Part shown: positions 18,036-25,870 of the stretch, one piece after another | Layout: every line of letters starts with the position of its first letter | Numbering within the stretch: position 1 is the first letter of the stretch | Source: WGAL01 sp964570865 | GTDB taxonomy: Bacteria; Bacteroidota; Ignavibacteria; Ignavibacteriales; Melioribacteraceae | DNA: 28,056 nucleotides | Assembly (NCBI GenBank): GCA_964570865.1 | Contig: CAZMZM010000029.1 | Coordinates: 1-28,056 of the forward strand | Direction: 5' to 3' | Position numbers and translations under genes: made by a program | The notes under the pieces: model-generated | The model's input: only the letters and a program-made list of their open reading frames with translations | What the model was told of the DNA's origin: nothing | Databases searched by the model: none

Positions 18036-18151
18036 GAATTATTAACTGAAGTTATCTTATTCTTAAATTGCGGTGAGAGTATTTGTGGTATTTTGCCTTT
18101 ATTATTACTTTGATATTACAATAATAATCAAGCGAATGAATGAGGTAAAAA
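18036..18151 (+). repeat. Dispersed repeat, copy 1 (promoter-like core)
   Basis: The core at 18083-18145 matches 27921-27983 at 56 of 63 bases with no gaps; weaker similarity continues leftward to the N gap. Inside the core lies TTTG (18082-18085), a 19-base spacer, then TTACTTTG (18105-18112), close to the Bacteroidota -33/-7 promoter pattern. An ATG follows at 18136. The 51-codon frame from that ATG has no recognisable product. The rest of 17882-18436 shows no gene; apart from this repeat, the gap and the terminator I see nothing in it. Confidence 0.7.
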
Positions 18152-18436
18152 ATACCATGATTATTAAATGCGGACTCTTTTTTCAGAAAATCCCTATACA
18201 AAAACCATTAGTAAAATACTTAGGAATAAATTTATCACTCTTGAAAAAGATGATGAATGTACTTTGTTTTTGGTGTAACGGAATAAGCTGAAATTATTTT
18301 CTCACTGAATTGCCGACCTTCAACATTAAATTTATTTTAATCAAAAAATTCAAATTATTGAACAAACATTTTATTATTTCGTCCAAAAACAATAACTTTA
18401 TTAAATATACTAAAAAAACAAGAGCGAGTAGTGATT

Positions 18437-19762
18437 ATGAGTAAAAAATTAATCTTAGTTGCAGCGTTTTTCCTTTTTCAATTCGGATTAAACGCACAGG
18501 AGAAAAAAATTGATTTCACAGAGTACAACCTTCCAAACGGACTTCACGTTATTCTGCACGAAGACCATTCAACCCCGATTGTTGCTGTTTCTGTGATGTA
18601 CCATGTCGGTTCAAAAAACGAGCAGCCTGACAGAACAGGATTTGCCCATTTTTTCGAGCACTTGATGTTTGAAGGTTCGGATAATATCCCGCGCGGCGAA
18701 TATTTTAAAATAGTTCAAGGTAACGGAGGCACGCTAAATGCCAACACAACTTTCGACCGTACGTTCTACTACGAAGTTCTTCCTTCAAACGAGTTGGCGC
18801 TCGGTTTGTGGTTAGAGTCGGAAAGAATGCTTCATCTGAAAATTGATTCGATAGGAGTTGAAACTCAACGAAAAGTAGTAAAGGAAGAAAAGAAACAACG
18901 CTTGGATAATCAACCTTACGGCTCACTCCTCGAAGAAGTTTTTAAGCATTCATACAAAGTACATCCTTATCGCTGGACGCCTATCGGCTCCGACCAGTAT
19001 ATCGACAAAGCTTCGATAGATGAATTTATGGAATTTTACAAAACATACTACGTGCCCAATAATGCAACGTTATCAATTTCAGGCGATATCAATATTGATG
19101 AAGCAAAAGATTTGATTGCTGAGTATTTTGCGGATATACCTCACGGCACACGCAAAATGAACCGCCCCACGGTTGTTGAGCCTCCAATAAAATCTGAAAT
19201 CAGAGACACCGTTTACGATAACATTCAACTCCCCGCTGTTATTGAAACTTTCCGTATTCCTGCACAGGGAACTCCCGATTATTATGCTATCAATATGCTG
19301 ACAACATTGTTAAGCGAAGGTAAAAGCTCCATGCTTCAAAAATCTTTGGCGGACAAAAAACAAGTTGCACTTTACACCGGAGCCTTTCCGTTCGCACTCG
19401 AAGATCCGGGCGTTTTCATCATATTTGCCATTTCAAATGCAAATGTTGAACCTAAAACCGTTGAAGCGGATATCGACAGTATAATTACAAAAGTTAGAAC
19501 ATCAGGAATTTCGGATAAAGAATTTGAAAAATTACAAAACCAAGTTGAAGCGGATTTTGTTTCACGGAATTCTACTAATATAGGCATTGCCGAACAATTG
19601 GCGAATTACTACGTTTATTTCGGAGACGCCAATTTAATTAATACCGAAATTGAGCGCTATAGAAAAATAACAAAAGAAGATTTACTGAAAGCCGCACAAA
19701 AATATTTTAATCCTAACTCAAGAGTAGTGCTTTATTATTTACCGAAATCTGCTAAAAAGTAA
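18437..19762 (+). CDS. Zinc-dependent M16 family peptidase (active type), secreted
   Basis: A 441-residue pitrilysin-type protease. It begins with a signal peptide (MSKK, a hydrophobic stretch to about residue 18, and likely cleavage at NA|QE after Ala20), so it acts in the periplasm or at the cell surface. The inverted zinc motif HxxEH is intact as 'HFFEH' (71-75), and the third zinc ligand is Glu151 in 'VVKEEKKQRLDNQPYG', 76 residues later as in the family. An M16_C domain fills residues about 185-370. I prefer ATG 18437 over the in-frame GTG at 18431: it gives a normal signal peptide and sits eight bases from GCGAG, whereas the GTG is only two bases away. It is followed after 19 bases by a second M16 gene, probably its partner subunit. 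Confidence 0.93.
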   Translation: MSKKLILVAAFFLFQFGLNAQEKKIDFTEYNLPNGLHVILHEDHSTPIVAVSVMYHVGSKNEQPDRTGFAHFFEHLMFEGSDNIPRGEYFKIVQGNGGTLNANTTFDRTFYYEVLPSNELALGLWLESERMLHLKIDSIGVETQRKVVKEEKKQRLDNQPYGSLLEEVFKHSYKVHPYRWTPIGSDQYIDKASIDEFMEFYKTYYVPNNATLSISGDINIDEAKDLIAEYFADIPHGTRKMNRPTVVEPPIKSEIRDTVYDNIQLPAVIETFRIPAQGTPDYYAINMLTTLLSEGKSSMLQKSLADKKQVALYTGAFPFALEDPGVFIIFAISNANVEPKTVEADIDSIITKVRTSGISDKEFEKLQNQVEADFVSRNSTNIGIAEQLANYYVYFGDANLINTEIERYRKITKEDLLKAAQKYFNPNSRVVLYYLPKSAKK

Positions 19763-19781
19763 TTTTTAAGAGGAGAACCAG

Positions 19782-21857
19782 ATGAAAATCAAAAATTTAT
19801 TAGTATTAACAATAATCTTATTTTCTGTTAGTTTGTTTGCACAGGTTGACAGAAGTAAAATGCCTGAACCGGGACCGGCTCCTGAAATTAAAATAAATGA
19901 TGCCCAAAGTTTTACCTTGGATAACGGTTTGAAGGTTTTTGTAGTGGAAAACCACAAAATTCCGGAAGTTTCGTTTACGATTATGTTTAACTACAACCCT
20001 GTTTATGAAGGAAAATTAGCCGGATTAGGAGAAATCACAGGTAGTTTACTCGGAACGGGAACTACTACCAAAACAAAAGATCAAATTGACGAAAGCGTTG
20101 ATTTTATAGGTGCTTCGCTTTCAACTTCCGCAAAAGGTGTTTACGGTAACGTATTGAAAAAGAACCTCGACACATTTGCTTCGATAATGGGTGATGTGAT
20201 TGCAAACGCAAAATTTTCCGAATCCGAGTTGACGAAGATACAAAAACGTACTATTTCTTCGCTGAAGGCAAACGAAAAAAGTCCTTCGGCTATTGCTGAA
20301 AATGTAAAAAAAGTCCTCGATTTCGGTAGCGACTCACCTTACGGAGAAATCGAAACCGAGAAGAGCGTAAAAGCTGTTACCTTGGATAAGTGCATCGATT
20401 TTTATAATAAGTATATGCGTCCTAACGATAGTTACCTTGCAATTGTCGGCGATATAAACTTGGATGAGGCGGAAGAGATAGCGGAAAAATATTTTGGCGG
20501 CTGGAAAAAGGGGAATGTTCCGGAGAGTAAATTCAAATCAAAACGCCCTCCGCTTATAAGAAAAGTAGCCTTGGTTGATCGTCCCGCTTCGGTTCAATCG
20601 ATAATTCATATTACATATCCGGTAAAATTCACTCCAAAATCTAATGATATTTTTGCTGCAAGGGTTGCCAATGCGATATTGGGCGGTGCCTTCGTTTCAC
20701 GGTTGAATATGAATCTTCGTGAAAAACATGCTTACACATACGGCGCACGTTCAATGCTTAACCCCGATTTATTCATGGGATATTTTGACGCTTCGTGTGA
20801 AGCCCGAAATGAAGTAACAGACAGTGCGGTAACACAATTTTTACTTGAAATGAAAAAGATGAGAAGCGAAAAAGTAACCGAAGATGAGCTGAACACCGTT
20901 AAAAAATATATGATTGGCCAGTTTGCCCGTTCTCTCGAAAAACCTTCGACCGTTGCCCGTTTCGCCATTAATATCGAAAGGTACAATTTGCCGAAAGATT
21001 ATTACAAAAATTACCTTAAAAATCTCGCAGCTGTAACTGTTGACGATGTTTACAAAGCGGCAAAAAAATATATTAATCCCGATAAAGCATATGTGCTTGT
21101 TGTCGGTAATGGAGACGAAGTAGGCAAGAAATTGAAAAAATTCAGCTTAAGCGGGAAAATCGGCTACTACGATACATACGGAAATAAAGTTGACCCCGAC
21201 GCAAAAAAATTATCAGCCGATATTACTGTTGATAAGGTGATTGGTAAATATTTGAACGCACTCGGCGGTAAGGAAAAACTACTATCGATAAAAGACGAAA
21301 CCGTTTCGATGCAAGGAAGCATTCAGGGAATGAACATGAAAATTACAATCGTTCGAAAATTCCCCAACAAATATTACTTTAATCTCGATTTGGGAGCAAT
21401 GCAGCAAGTTCAGAAATTTGACGGCGAAAAAGCTCTCGTTTCCGGAATGGGACAGGAGCAAAAACTTGAAGGAGAACAACTTGAATCGATGAAACAGCAG
21501 AGTGAAATGTATCCGTTGGCAAGATACCGAGAACTTGGAATTAAACCTGAACTGGCAGGCTTAGGTAATGTTAACGGAAAAGATACCTACAAGTTGCGAT
21601 TAACATTCCTGAACGGGAATAAATCCGTTATTTATATCGATACTAAAACGGGACTAAAACTTAGGGAAGAATCATCACGTAAAACCCGGCAGGGTACTTT
21701 TTCCACTACGGTTGATTACTCCGATTATAAAGAGTGGGACGGAATGAAATACCCGGGGAAAATTGTTCAGCAGGTTGGTCCTCAAACTATAGAAATGACT
21801 GTTAGCGAGGTAAAAACAAATTCCGGCGTAAAGGATGATTTTTTCAAGGTAGATTAA
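19782..21857 (+). CDS. M16 family peptidase-like partner subunit with C-terminal extra domain
   Basis: A 691-residue secreted protein with a signal peptide (cleavage likely after Ala20, before QVDRS). Residues about 35-460 are an M16 fold in which HxxEH is replaced by 'EITGS' in the matching block 'LAGLGEITGSLLGTG', so zinc cannot be bound. It keeps the substrate-side 'REKHAYTYGA' from Arg313, typical of the non-catalytic R/Y subunit of bacterial M16 pairs. From about residue 485 a separate domain follows ('KYLNALGGKEKLLSIK', then 'VRKFPNKYYFNLDLG', 'DTKTGLKLREE', 'VDYSDYKEWDGMKYP'), which looks like the LolA/DUF4292-style beta-barrel half found in outer-membrane lipoprotein handling proteins. 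AGGAG precedes the ATG. It is co-transcribed with the active M16 gene upstream, and a heterodimer is inferred. Confidence 0.9.
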   Translation: MKIKNLLVLTIILFSVSLFAQVDRSKMPEPGPAPEIKINDAQSFTLDNGLKVFVVENHKIPEVSFTIMFNYNPVYEGKLAGLGEITGSLLGTGTTTKTKDQIDESVDFIGASLSTSAKGVYGNVLKKNLDTFASIMGDVIANAKFSESELTKIQKRTISSLKANEKSPSAIAENVKKVLDFGSDSPYGEIETEKSVKAVTLDKCIDFYNKYMRPNDSYLAIVGDINLDEAEEIAEKYFGGWKKGNVPESKFKSKRPPLIRKVALVDRPASVQSIIHITYPVKFTPKSNDIFAARVANAILGGAFVSRLNMNLREKHAYTYGARSMLNPDLFMGYFDASCEARNEVTDSAVTQFLLEMKKMRSEKVTEDELNTVKKYMIGQFARSLEKPSTVARFAINIERYNLPKDYYKNYLKNLAAVTVDDVYKAAKKYINPDKAYVLVVGNGDEVGKKLKKFSLSGKIGYYDTYGNKVDPDAKKLSADITVDKVIGKYLNALGGKEKLLSIKDETVSMQGSIQGMNMKITIVRKFPNKYYFNLDLGAMQQVQKFDGEKALVSGMGQEQKLEGEQLESMKQQSEMYPLARYRELGIKPELAGLGNVNGKDTYKLRLTFLNGNKSVIYIDTKTGLKLREESSRKTRQGTFSTTVDYSDYKEWDGMKYPGKIVQQVGPQTIEMTVSEVKTNSGVKDDFFKVD

Positions 21858-21870
21858 TCAAACCTTTTTT

Positions 21871-21901
21871 AGCGGTCTGATTTTACAGACCGCTTTTTTT
21901 A
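21871..21901 (+). terminator. Intrinsic terminator of the M16 pair
   Basis: A perfect nine-base stem AGCGGTCTG (21871-21879) with CAGACCGCT (21886-21894), a six-base loop, and a run of T. It starts 13 bases after the stop codon. Confidence 0.92.
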
Positions 21902-21976
21902 TTTATAAAACCCGATAATCTCGAAACAGAGGAATGCTGAACTAAAAAAAGAATTTAAATAATATTTTTAAAAGTA

Positions 21977-22008
21977 CTTGAAGAAAGTCAAAAACATTTA
22001 TATATTTG
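21977..22008 (+). promoter_or_regulatory. Promoter of tRNA-Met and probably secG
   Basis: CTTG (21977-21980), a 20-base spacer, and TATATTTG (22001-22008), a full match to the Bacteroidota -7 box TAnnTTTG. The same site also reads as TTGAAG-N17-TATATT in the classic sigma-70 form. It ends 17 bases before the mature tRNA. Confidence 0.65.
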
Positions 22009-22025
22009 AAGTTCGTTTTTTGAAA

Positions 22026-22099
22026 GGCGGGGTAGCTCAGTTGGTTAGAGCAGTGGAATCATAATCCACGTGTCGGGGGTTCGAATCCCTCCCCCGCTA
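22026..22099 (+). tRNA. tRNA-Met (CAT), elongator type
   Basis: A full cloverleaf. The acceptor stem is GGCGGGG with CCCCGCT (first pair G-U), the D arm is GCTC/GAGC, the anticodon stem is GTGGA/TCCAC with loop ATCATAA giving anticodon CAT, and the T arm is GGGGG/CCCTC with loop TTCGAAT. Position 1 pairs, so it is not the initiator. A CAT anticodon can also belong to the lysidine-modified tRNA-Ile2, which cannot be excluded by eye. CCA is not encoded (ACTA follows), so it must be added after transcription. Confidence 0.95.
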
Positions 22100-22119
22100 C
22101 TAATATATTTGGAGATGCA

Positions 22120-22518
22120 ATGTACACTATTTTAATGGTAATATCTTTATTTATGTCTTTTCTTTTGATTGTAGTTGTTTTATTACAAGCAAGTAAAGGC
22201 GACGGACTTTCCGGAACATTCGGCGGTGCAAGCGGCTCTTTAACTTCCGCTTTCGGAAGTAGAAGAACGGCTGATGCATTAAGTAAACTTTCGTGGTGGT
22301 TAGGCGGCGGAATTTTGTTTATCGCAATAGTTGTTAATCTGTTCTTTTTGCCTGGACAAACAACTGACGCTCAAAGAAAAAGTATTGTTCAGCAAGCGGC
22401 TGCAAACGAAGTTCCTTCAACTCCTTCTTTGCCGCAGAACATTACACCCAATGTTCCCAACACACAGCAGAAACAAGCTCCGGCGGAACAACCTAAAACA
22501 GAACAAAAGAAAAAATAA
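22120..22518 (+). CDS. secG: Preprotein translocase subunit SecG
   Basis: A 132-residue inner-membrane subunit of the SecYEG channel that assists SecA-driven export. It has the two SecG membrane helices (about 2-22 and 58-76) and between them the family loop 'LQASKGDGLSGTFGG' and 'SAFGSRRTADALSK'. After helix 2 comes a Gln/Pro/Lys-rich tail of about 50 residues that is not conserved in the family. GGAG lies at 22111-22114, six bases ahead of the ATG. Only 20 bases separate it from the tRNA, and no promoter or terminator is visible between them, so they probably share a transcript. The M16 proteins upstream would be among its export clients, but that is true of any secreted protein. Confidence 0.95.
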   Translation: MYTILMVISLFMSFLLIVVVLLQASKGDGLSGTFGGASGSLTSAFGSRRTADALSKLSWWLGGGILFIAIVVNLFFLPGQTTDAQRKSIVQQAAANEVPSTPSLPQNITPNVPNTQQKQAPAEQPKTEQKKK

Positions 22519-22541
22519 AGAAGTTTTCATGGTTTTTATTT

Positions 22542-22571
22542 AATCCCGACTTTCCAGTCGGGATTTTTTTT
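22542..22571 (+). terminator. Intrinsic terminator of secG
   Basis: A perfect ten-base stem AATCCCGACT (22542-22551) with AGTCGGGATT (22556-22565), loop TTCC, and a run of T to 22571. It lies 23 bases after the secG stop. Confidence 0.92.
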
Positions 22572-22632
22572 GCTCAACCGTAACAAACAGATAATTTTTC
22601 TCCTTCGTGTTATCTACAAAAACAGAATTCTT

Positions 22633-22663
22633 TTTCTTTTTATATTGTTTTTAATTACCTTTG
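22633..22663 (+). promoter_or_regulatory. Candidate Bacteroidota-type promoter of the CBM48 gene
   Basis: TTTC (22633-22636), a 19-base spacer, and TACCTTTG (22656-22663), a full match to TAnnTTTG, followed by CA. The ATG at 22700 would then have a leader of about 30 bases with AGGAT as its ribosome site. Confidence 0.5.
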
Positions 22664-22699
22664 CAGAAAATAAAAATGAAAAAATTTATAGGATATAAA

Positions 22700-23008
22700 A
22701 TGGCGATCACAAAAAAATATTTGAAAACGCGACCTGTTTGTAAAGTTTCTTTTAAAATAGCTCCGGAAGAAGGAAAAGCTTTTGAAGAAGCGTATCTTCT
22801 TGGTGATTTTAACGAATGGAATACAAAAGCTACACCGATGAAAAAATTAAAAAACGGCGGCTTCTCGGTTTCCATCGATTTGGACTCTAATAAAGAGTAT
22901 AAATTCAGATACCTGTTTGATGGAATTACTTGGGGCAACGACGAAGATGCCGATAAATCGGTTCCAACACCTTTCGGCAACGATAAGGACTCAGTAATAG
23001 TTCTCTAA
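22700..23008 (+). CDS. Isoamylase early-set (CBM48-like) domain protein
   Basis: A 102-residue single-domain protein with the immunoglobulin-like fold that precedes the catalytic domain in glycogen-branching enzymes and also occurs alone in AMPK-beta-type glycogen binders. Diagnostic pieces are 'AYLLGDFNEWNTKATPMKK' (31-49, with the glycogen-contacting Trp40), 'YKFRYLFDG', and 'PTPFG' near the end. No catalytic domain follows. I take ATG 22700 as the start because AGGAT lies seven bases upstream and family members begin with this K-rich 'KKYLKT' stretch; an in-frame ATG at 22661 would add 13 residues lying over the promoter candidate. It is flanked by hairpins on both sides, so it is probably monocistronic. 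Binding of glycogen is inferred from the fold. Confidence 0.85.
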   Translation: MAITKKYLKTRPVCKVSFKIAPEEGKAFEEAYLLGDFNEWNTKATPMKKLKNGGFSVSIDLDSNKEYKFRYLFDGITWGNDEDADKSVPTPFGNDKDSVIVL

Positions 23009-23029
23009 AAACGAAACTCCTTTTAATAA

Positions 23030-23050
23030 TGCATGGATTTTTTCCATGCA
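23030..23050 (+). terminator. Terminator-like hairpin after the CBM48 gene
   Basis: A perfect eight-base stem TGCATGGA (23030-23037) with TCCATGCA (23043-23050) and a loop of five T. The tract after it is only moderately T-rich (CTATATTTATTT), so termination may be partial. Confidence 0.6.
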
Positions 23051-23070
23051 CTATATTTATTTCCTGAAAC

Positions 23071-23100
23071 TTTGACCGAAATATTTAAAACTTAATCTTG
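23071..23100 (+). promoter_or_regulatory. Candidate promoter of the glnE-like operon
   Basis: TTTG (23071-23074), an 18-base spacer, and TAATCTTG (23093-23100), one mismatch from TAnnTTTG. The ATG at 23120 leaves a leader of about 13 bases. Confidence 0.4.
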
Positions 23101-23119
23101 TTTTTAATATTTTGAGCAC

Positions 23120-25870
23120 ATGCTTAAAAAAGATTTTGAAGAAAATATTATTAATGCCGTAAAAGGCTTTTTATCCCCGACTGAAATCGATAACTTTTTC
23201 ATACTTCTTCAAAAATACGGAGATAAGTTTCAGCGATTCTCCGGCTACAATACAAATCTCGAGAGGATACTCTTTGCACAGTTCGACCTCAAATCCTTTA
23301 TCCTGGATTCTATAAAATATGAGCATCACATTGAAATAATTACGGCAATTGCCGCAAACAGTAATTACTTAACCGACGTGATAGTCAAAAGTCCGGGTTT
23401 GCTCTACAGATTGTTCGATGAAAATTATCTCCATTCAAAACTTAACTTAGAACAACTTTCGGAAGAACTTAAATCCACAGCTCGAAGATTTAGATCTTTC
23501 AAAAGTAAAACAAACTATTTTCGGATGGTTAAAAACACGCTGAATTTGAAAGTCGGCGTAAGGGACATTTTGGGTTTGGCAGAATTTGAAGATACGATTG
23601 CCGACTTATCTGTAATGGCAAAAGGAATTACTTCACAGTTTTTCTCTGTTTGTTTTAACGAAGTTTTGATTAAACACAAAATCGATAACCTTGAAAAGAA
23701 GTACGTAATTGCGGCACTCGGTAAACTCGGAGGAAACGAATTAAACTACAGCTCCGATATCGATTTGATTTTTTTCTATGATAAAGATCAAACAATAGGT
23801 GAACATAATACAGAATATTTTGAGATATTGAGCAACGCTATTCGGCTGTTCGTTGAAGCGGCTACAGAACAAACGGAAAACGGTTTTATTTATCGAGTCG
23901 ATTTGCGCCTGCGCCCTGACGGAAAATATTCTCCCTTGGCAAAAACATATTTTGATTACATCCGATATTATGAAACAAGAGGGGAAGATTGGGAAAGGCA
24001 GATGCTTCTGAAGCTGAGTTTTGTGGGTGGAAATAAATCGACATACGACAAATTCGTACGCAATATCCGCCCGTTTATTTCCGCCACATTACCTCCTCAA
24101 AGTTTTCTGAATCGTGTTCGCGAGATGAAGTTAACAATTGAAAAGGAAGCAAATAACATCAACGACATCAAACGGTCAAAAGGGGGAATCAGAGATGTGG
24201 AATTTCTGACTCAAGCGCTGCAATTACTTAACATTAAAAAACACCCCGATTTATTAATCGGAAATACACTAAAGGCTTTGAGAATGCTGAAACAAAAGGG
24301 TTTGCTTAGTAAGGAGGAAGCCCGAAAATTGGAATCCGATTACATTCATCTTCGTAAAATCGAGCACTATCTTCAACTTGAAAACGACACTCAAACTCAC
24401 ACGGTTCCTTCGAGCAAAGAGGCACGCTTAAAATTGTCCGGCTATTTTAACTTTAATTCCGAATCAGAGTTTTTAAATCATCTGGCGAATATCAGGAAAG
24501 AAATTTCCGATATTTTTAATCGTGTAACAGGAACTGAAAAGGACGAAGATTACTCTTTACCGGATAGCATTTTCTCTCACCCTAAAAGGGCGGCAGAAAA
24601 TTTACGCTTTATTCAGAGAGGCGAGAATTTAACCGGCAGCAAACAGTTTGATTCGAGAACAATTAATCTCACAAAAACAATTATCCCCTTTCTTAATAAT
24701 TACTTAAACAACAGTTCTCGCCCTGATGAGGTTTTGGAAAATTTCCGTAAGATTATTGAATCGAGTAAACTTCCGTCAATTTTATTTTCGGAGTTTAGAA
24801 AGAAGGAAACTCTATTTCTCTTTTTAGATTTAGTCGCATCTTCCCGCATGTTTACTTCATCGCTTCTGGAACACTCTGATTTTATTGATGATTTTCTTTC
24901 ACGCGCTTTGTTTTATCCGTGGATTGATCTTTCAAAGTTTGATGCTCACAGACTTTTCTTTTATCTAAACACACGATTGATTACAAACATCATTACTCCG
25001 GCTGAATTTTCAAATCAATTATCGGCTTATATTTATGAAAAAATCTCCGAATATTTCTATAACATTCCTAACCGCGACAACTATTTTATCGCAGCTCTCG
25101 GAAGTTTAAGCAGCGAAGAATTATCATTCGGGTCTGATTTGGATTTGCTTGTAGTTGCTAAAACAGAAACTCGTGAGTCCGAAAAAGAGATTACCGGATT
25201 GCTTCATCTCATTGAGGAAAAACTTTTCCCGCTTACCGTAGATTTCAGACTTCGCCCCGAGGGTGAAAGCTCAAGACTTGTTTGGGATATTAGCTCTTAC
25301 GAAAAATACTTAAGTAAACGGGCGTCCGTTTGGGAATTTCTGGCATTTACAAAACTCGATTATATAGCGGGAAACAAAAACTTATTTACGGATTTTAAGG
25401 ACTTGCTTTTTCTTAATCAAAATAGATTCGGCGAAAATAAGATTTTTTCCGAAGCGAAACGAATGTATCGTAAGATTATTTCATCCAACAGTTTTAATTT
25501 GAAAAATAAAATCGACTTAAAAAAATCTCACGGTTATCTGAAGACAATTGATTTTATTGTTTCTTCACAAATTCTTGTCGATAGGATGAAATTCACGGAA
25601 TTAATAGGGAAATCTTCATCCGAGAAAATTCGAGTTCTCTCCGAAAACGACAAACTCTCGGAAGAAGTTTCCGCCGCATACTTGTTTTTCAGGAAAACTC
25701 TTCTCTTTTCTCAATCAATATTTAATACCGGCAAATCGATTTTGCCCGATAAAGAAAAGGAAATTGCAACTTTATCCGAAATTTTAGAGGACAAAAATCT
25801 CATTAAAAAAATTACCGAAAACAAAAAGATAATACTGAAAGATTATGAAAAAGTATTTTCAAAATATTAA
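23120..25870 (+). CDS. glnE: Glutamine synthetase adenylyltransferase/deadenylylase-like protein
   Basis: A 916-residue protein with the GlnE architecture: two nucleotidyltransferase domains, each followed by a helical bundle. In E. coli the N-terminal half removes AMP from glutamine synthetase and the C-terminal half adds it, under PII control. Domain 1 shows 'GKLGGNELNYSSDIDL' from Gly201 (Asp213, Asp215), 'RVDLRLRPDGK' near 261, and 'KRSKGGIRDVEFLTQ'. Domain 2 shows 'GSLSSEELSFGSDLDL' from Gly661 (Asp673, Asp675), then 'VDFRLRPEGESSR' near 707. The catalytic acids are present in both, but the glycine-lysine loop of domain 2 (normally GKLGG) reads GSLSS. Length is a little under E. coli's 946. 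The ribosome site is weak. It overlaps the next gene by 26 bases. No glnA or glnB gene lies in the window. Confidence 0.88.
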   Translation: MLKKDFEENIINAVKGFLSPTEIDNFFILLQKYGDKFQRFSGYNTNLERILFAQFDLKSFILDSIKYEHHIEIITAIAANSNYLTDVIVKSPGLLYRLFDENYLHSKLNLEQLSEELKSTARRFRSFKSKTNYFRMVKNTLNLKVGVRDILGLAEFEDTIADLSVMAKGITSQFFSVCFNEVLIKHKIDNLEKKYVIAALGKLGGNELNYSSDIDLIFFYDKDQTIGEHNTEYFEILSNAIRLFVEAATEQTENGFIYRVDLRLRPDGKYSPLAKTYFDYIRYYETRGEDWERQMLLKLSFVGGNKSTYDKFVRNIRPFISATLPPQSFLNRVREMKLTIEKEANNINDIKRSKGGIRDVEFLTQALQLLNIKKHPDLLIGNTLKALRMLKQKGLLSKEEARKLESDYIHLRKIEHYLQLENDTQTHTVPSSKEARLKLSGYFNFNSESEFLNHLANIRKEISDIFNRVTGTEKDEDYSLPDSIFSHPKRAAENLRFIQRGENLTGSKQFDSRTINLTKTIIPFLNNYLNNSSRPDEVLENFRKIIESSKLPSILFSEFRKKETLFLFLDLVASSRMFTSSLLEHSDFIDDFLSRALFYPWIDLSKFDAHRLFFYLNTRLITNIITPAEFSNQLSAYIYEKISEYFYNIPNRDNYFIAALGSLSSEELSFGSDLDLLVVAKTETRESEKEITGLLHLIEEKLFPLTVDFRLRPEGESSRLVWDISSYEKYLSKRASVWEFLAFTKLDYIAGNKNLFTDFKDLLFLNQNRFGENKIFSEAKRMYRKIISSNSFNLKNKIDLKKSHGYLKTIDFIVSSQILVDRMKFTELIGKSSSEKIRVLSENDKLSEEVSAAYLFFRKTLLFSQSIFNTGKSILPDKEKEIATLSEILEDKNLIKKITENKKIILKDYEKVFSKY

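Noticed and set aside
18073..18291. Open frame of 72 codons to the right of the N gap
   Set aside because: It runs through the repeat core, has no ribosome site, shows no recognisable domain, and its composition is that of AT-rich spacer.
18431..18436. GTG start for the first M16 peptidase
   Set aside because: It lies only two bases from the purine-rich ribosome site; ATG 18437 gives correct spacing and a standard signal peptide.
22661..22699. Earlier in-frame ATG for the CBM48 protein
   Set aside because: It would place the start on the -7 box and lacks a ribosome site; ATG 22700 has AGGAT and fits family N-termini.
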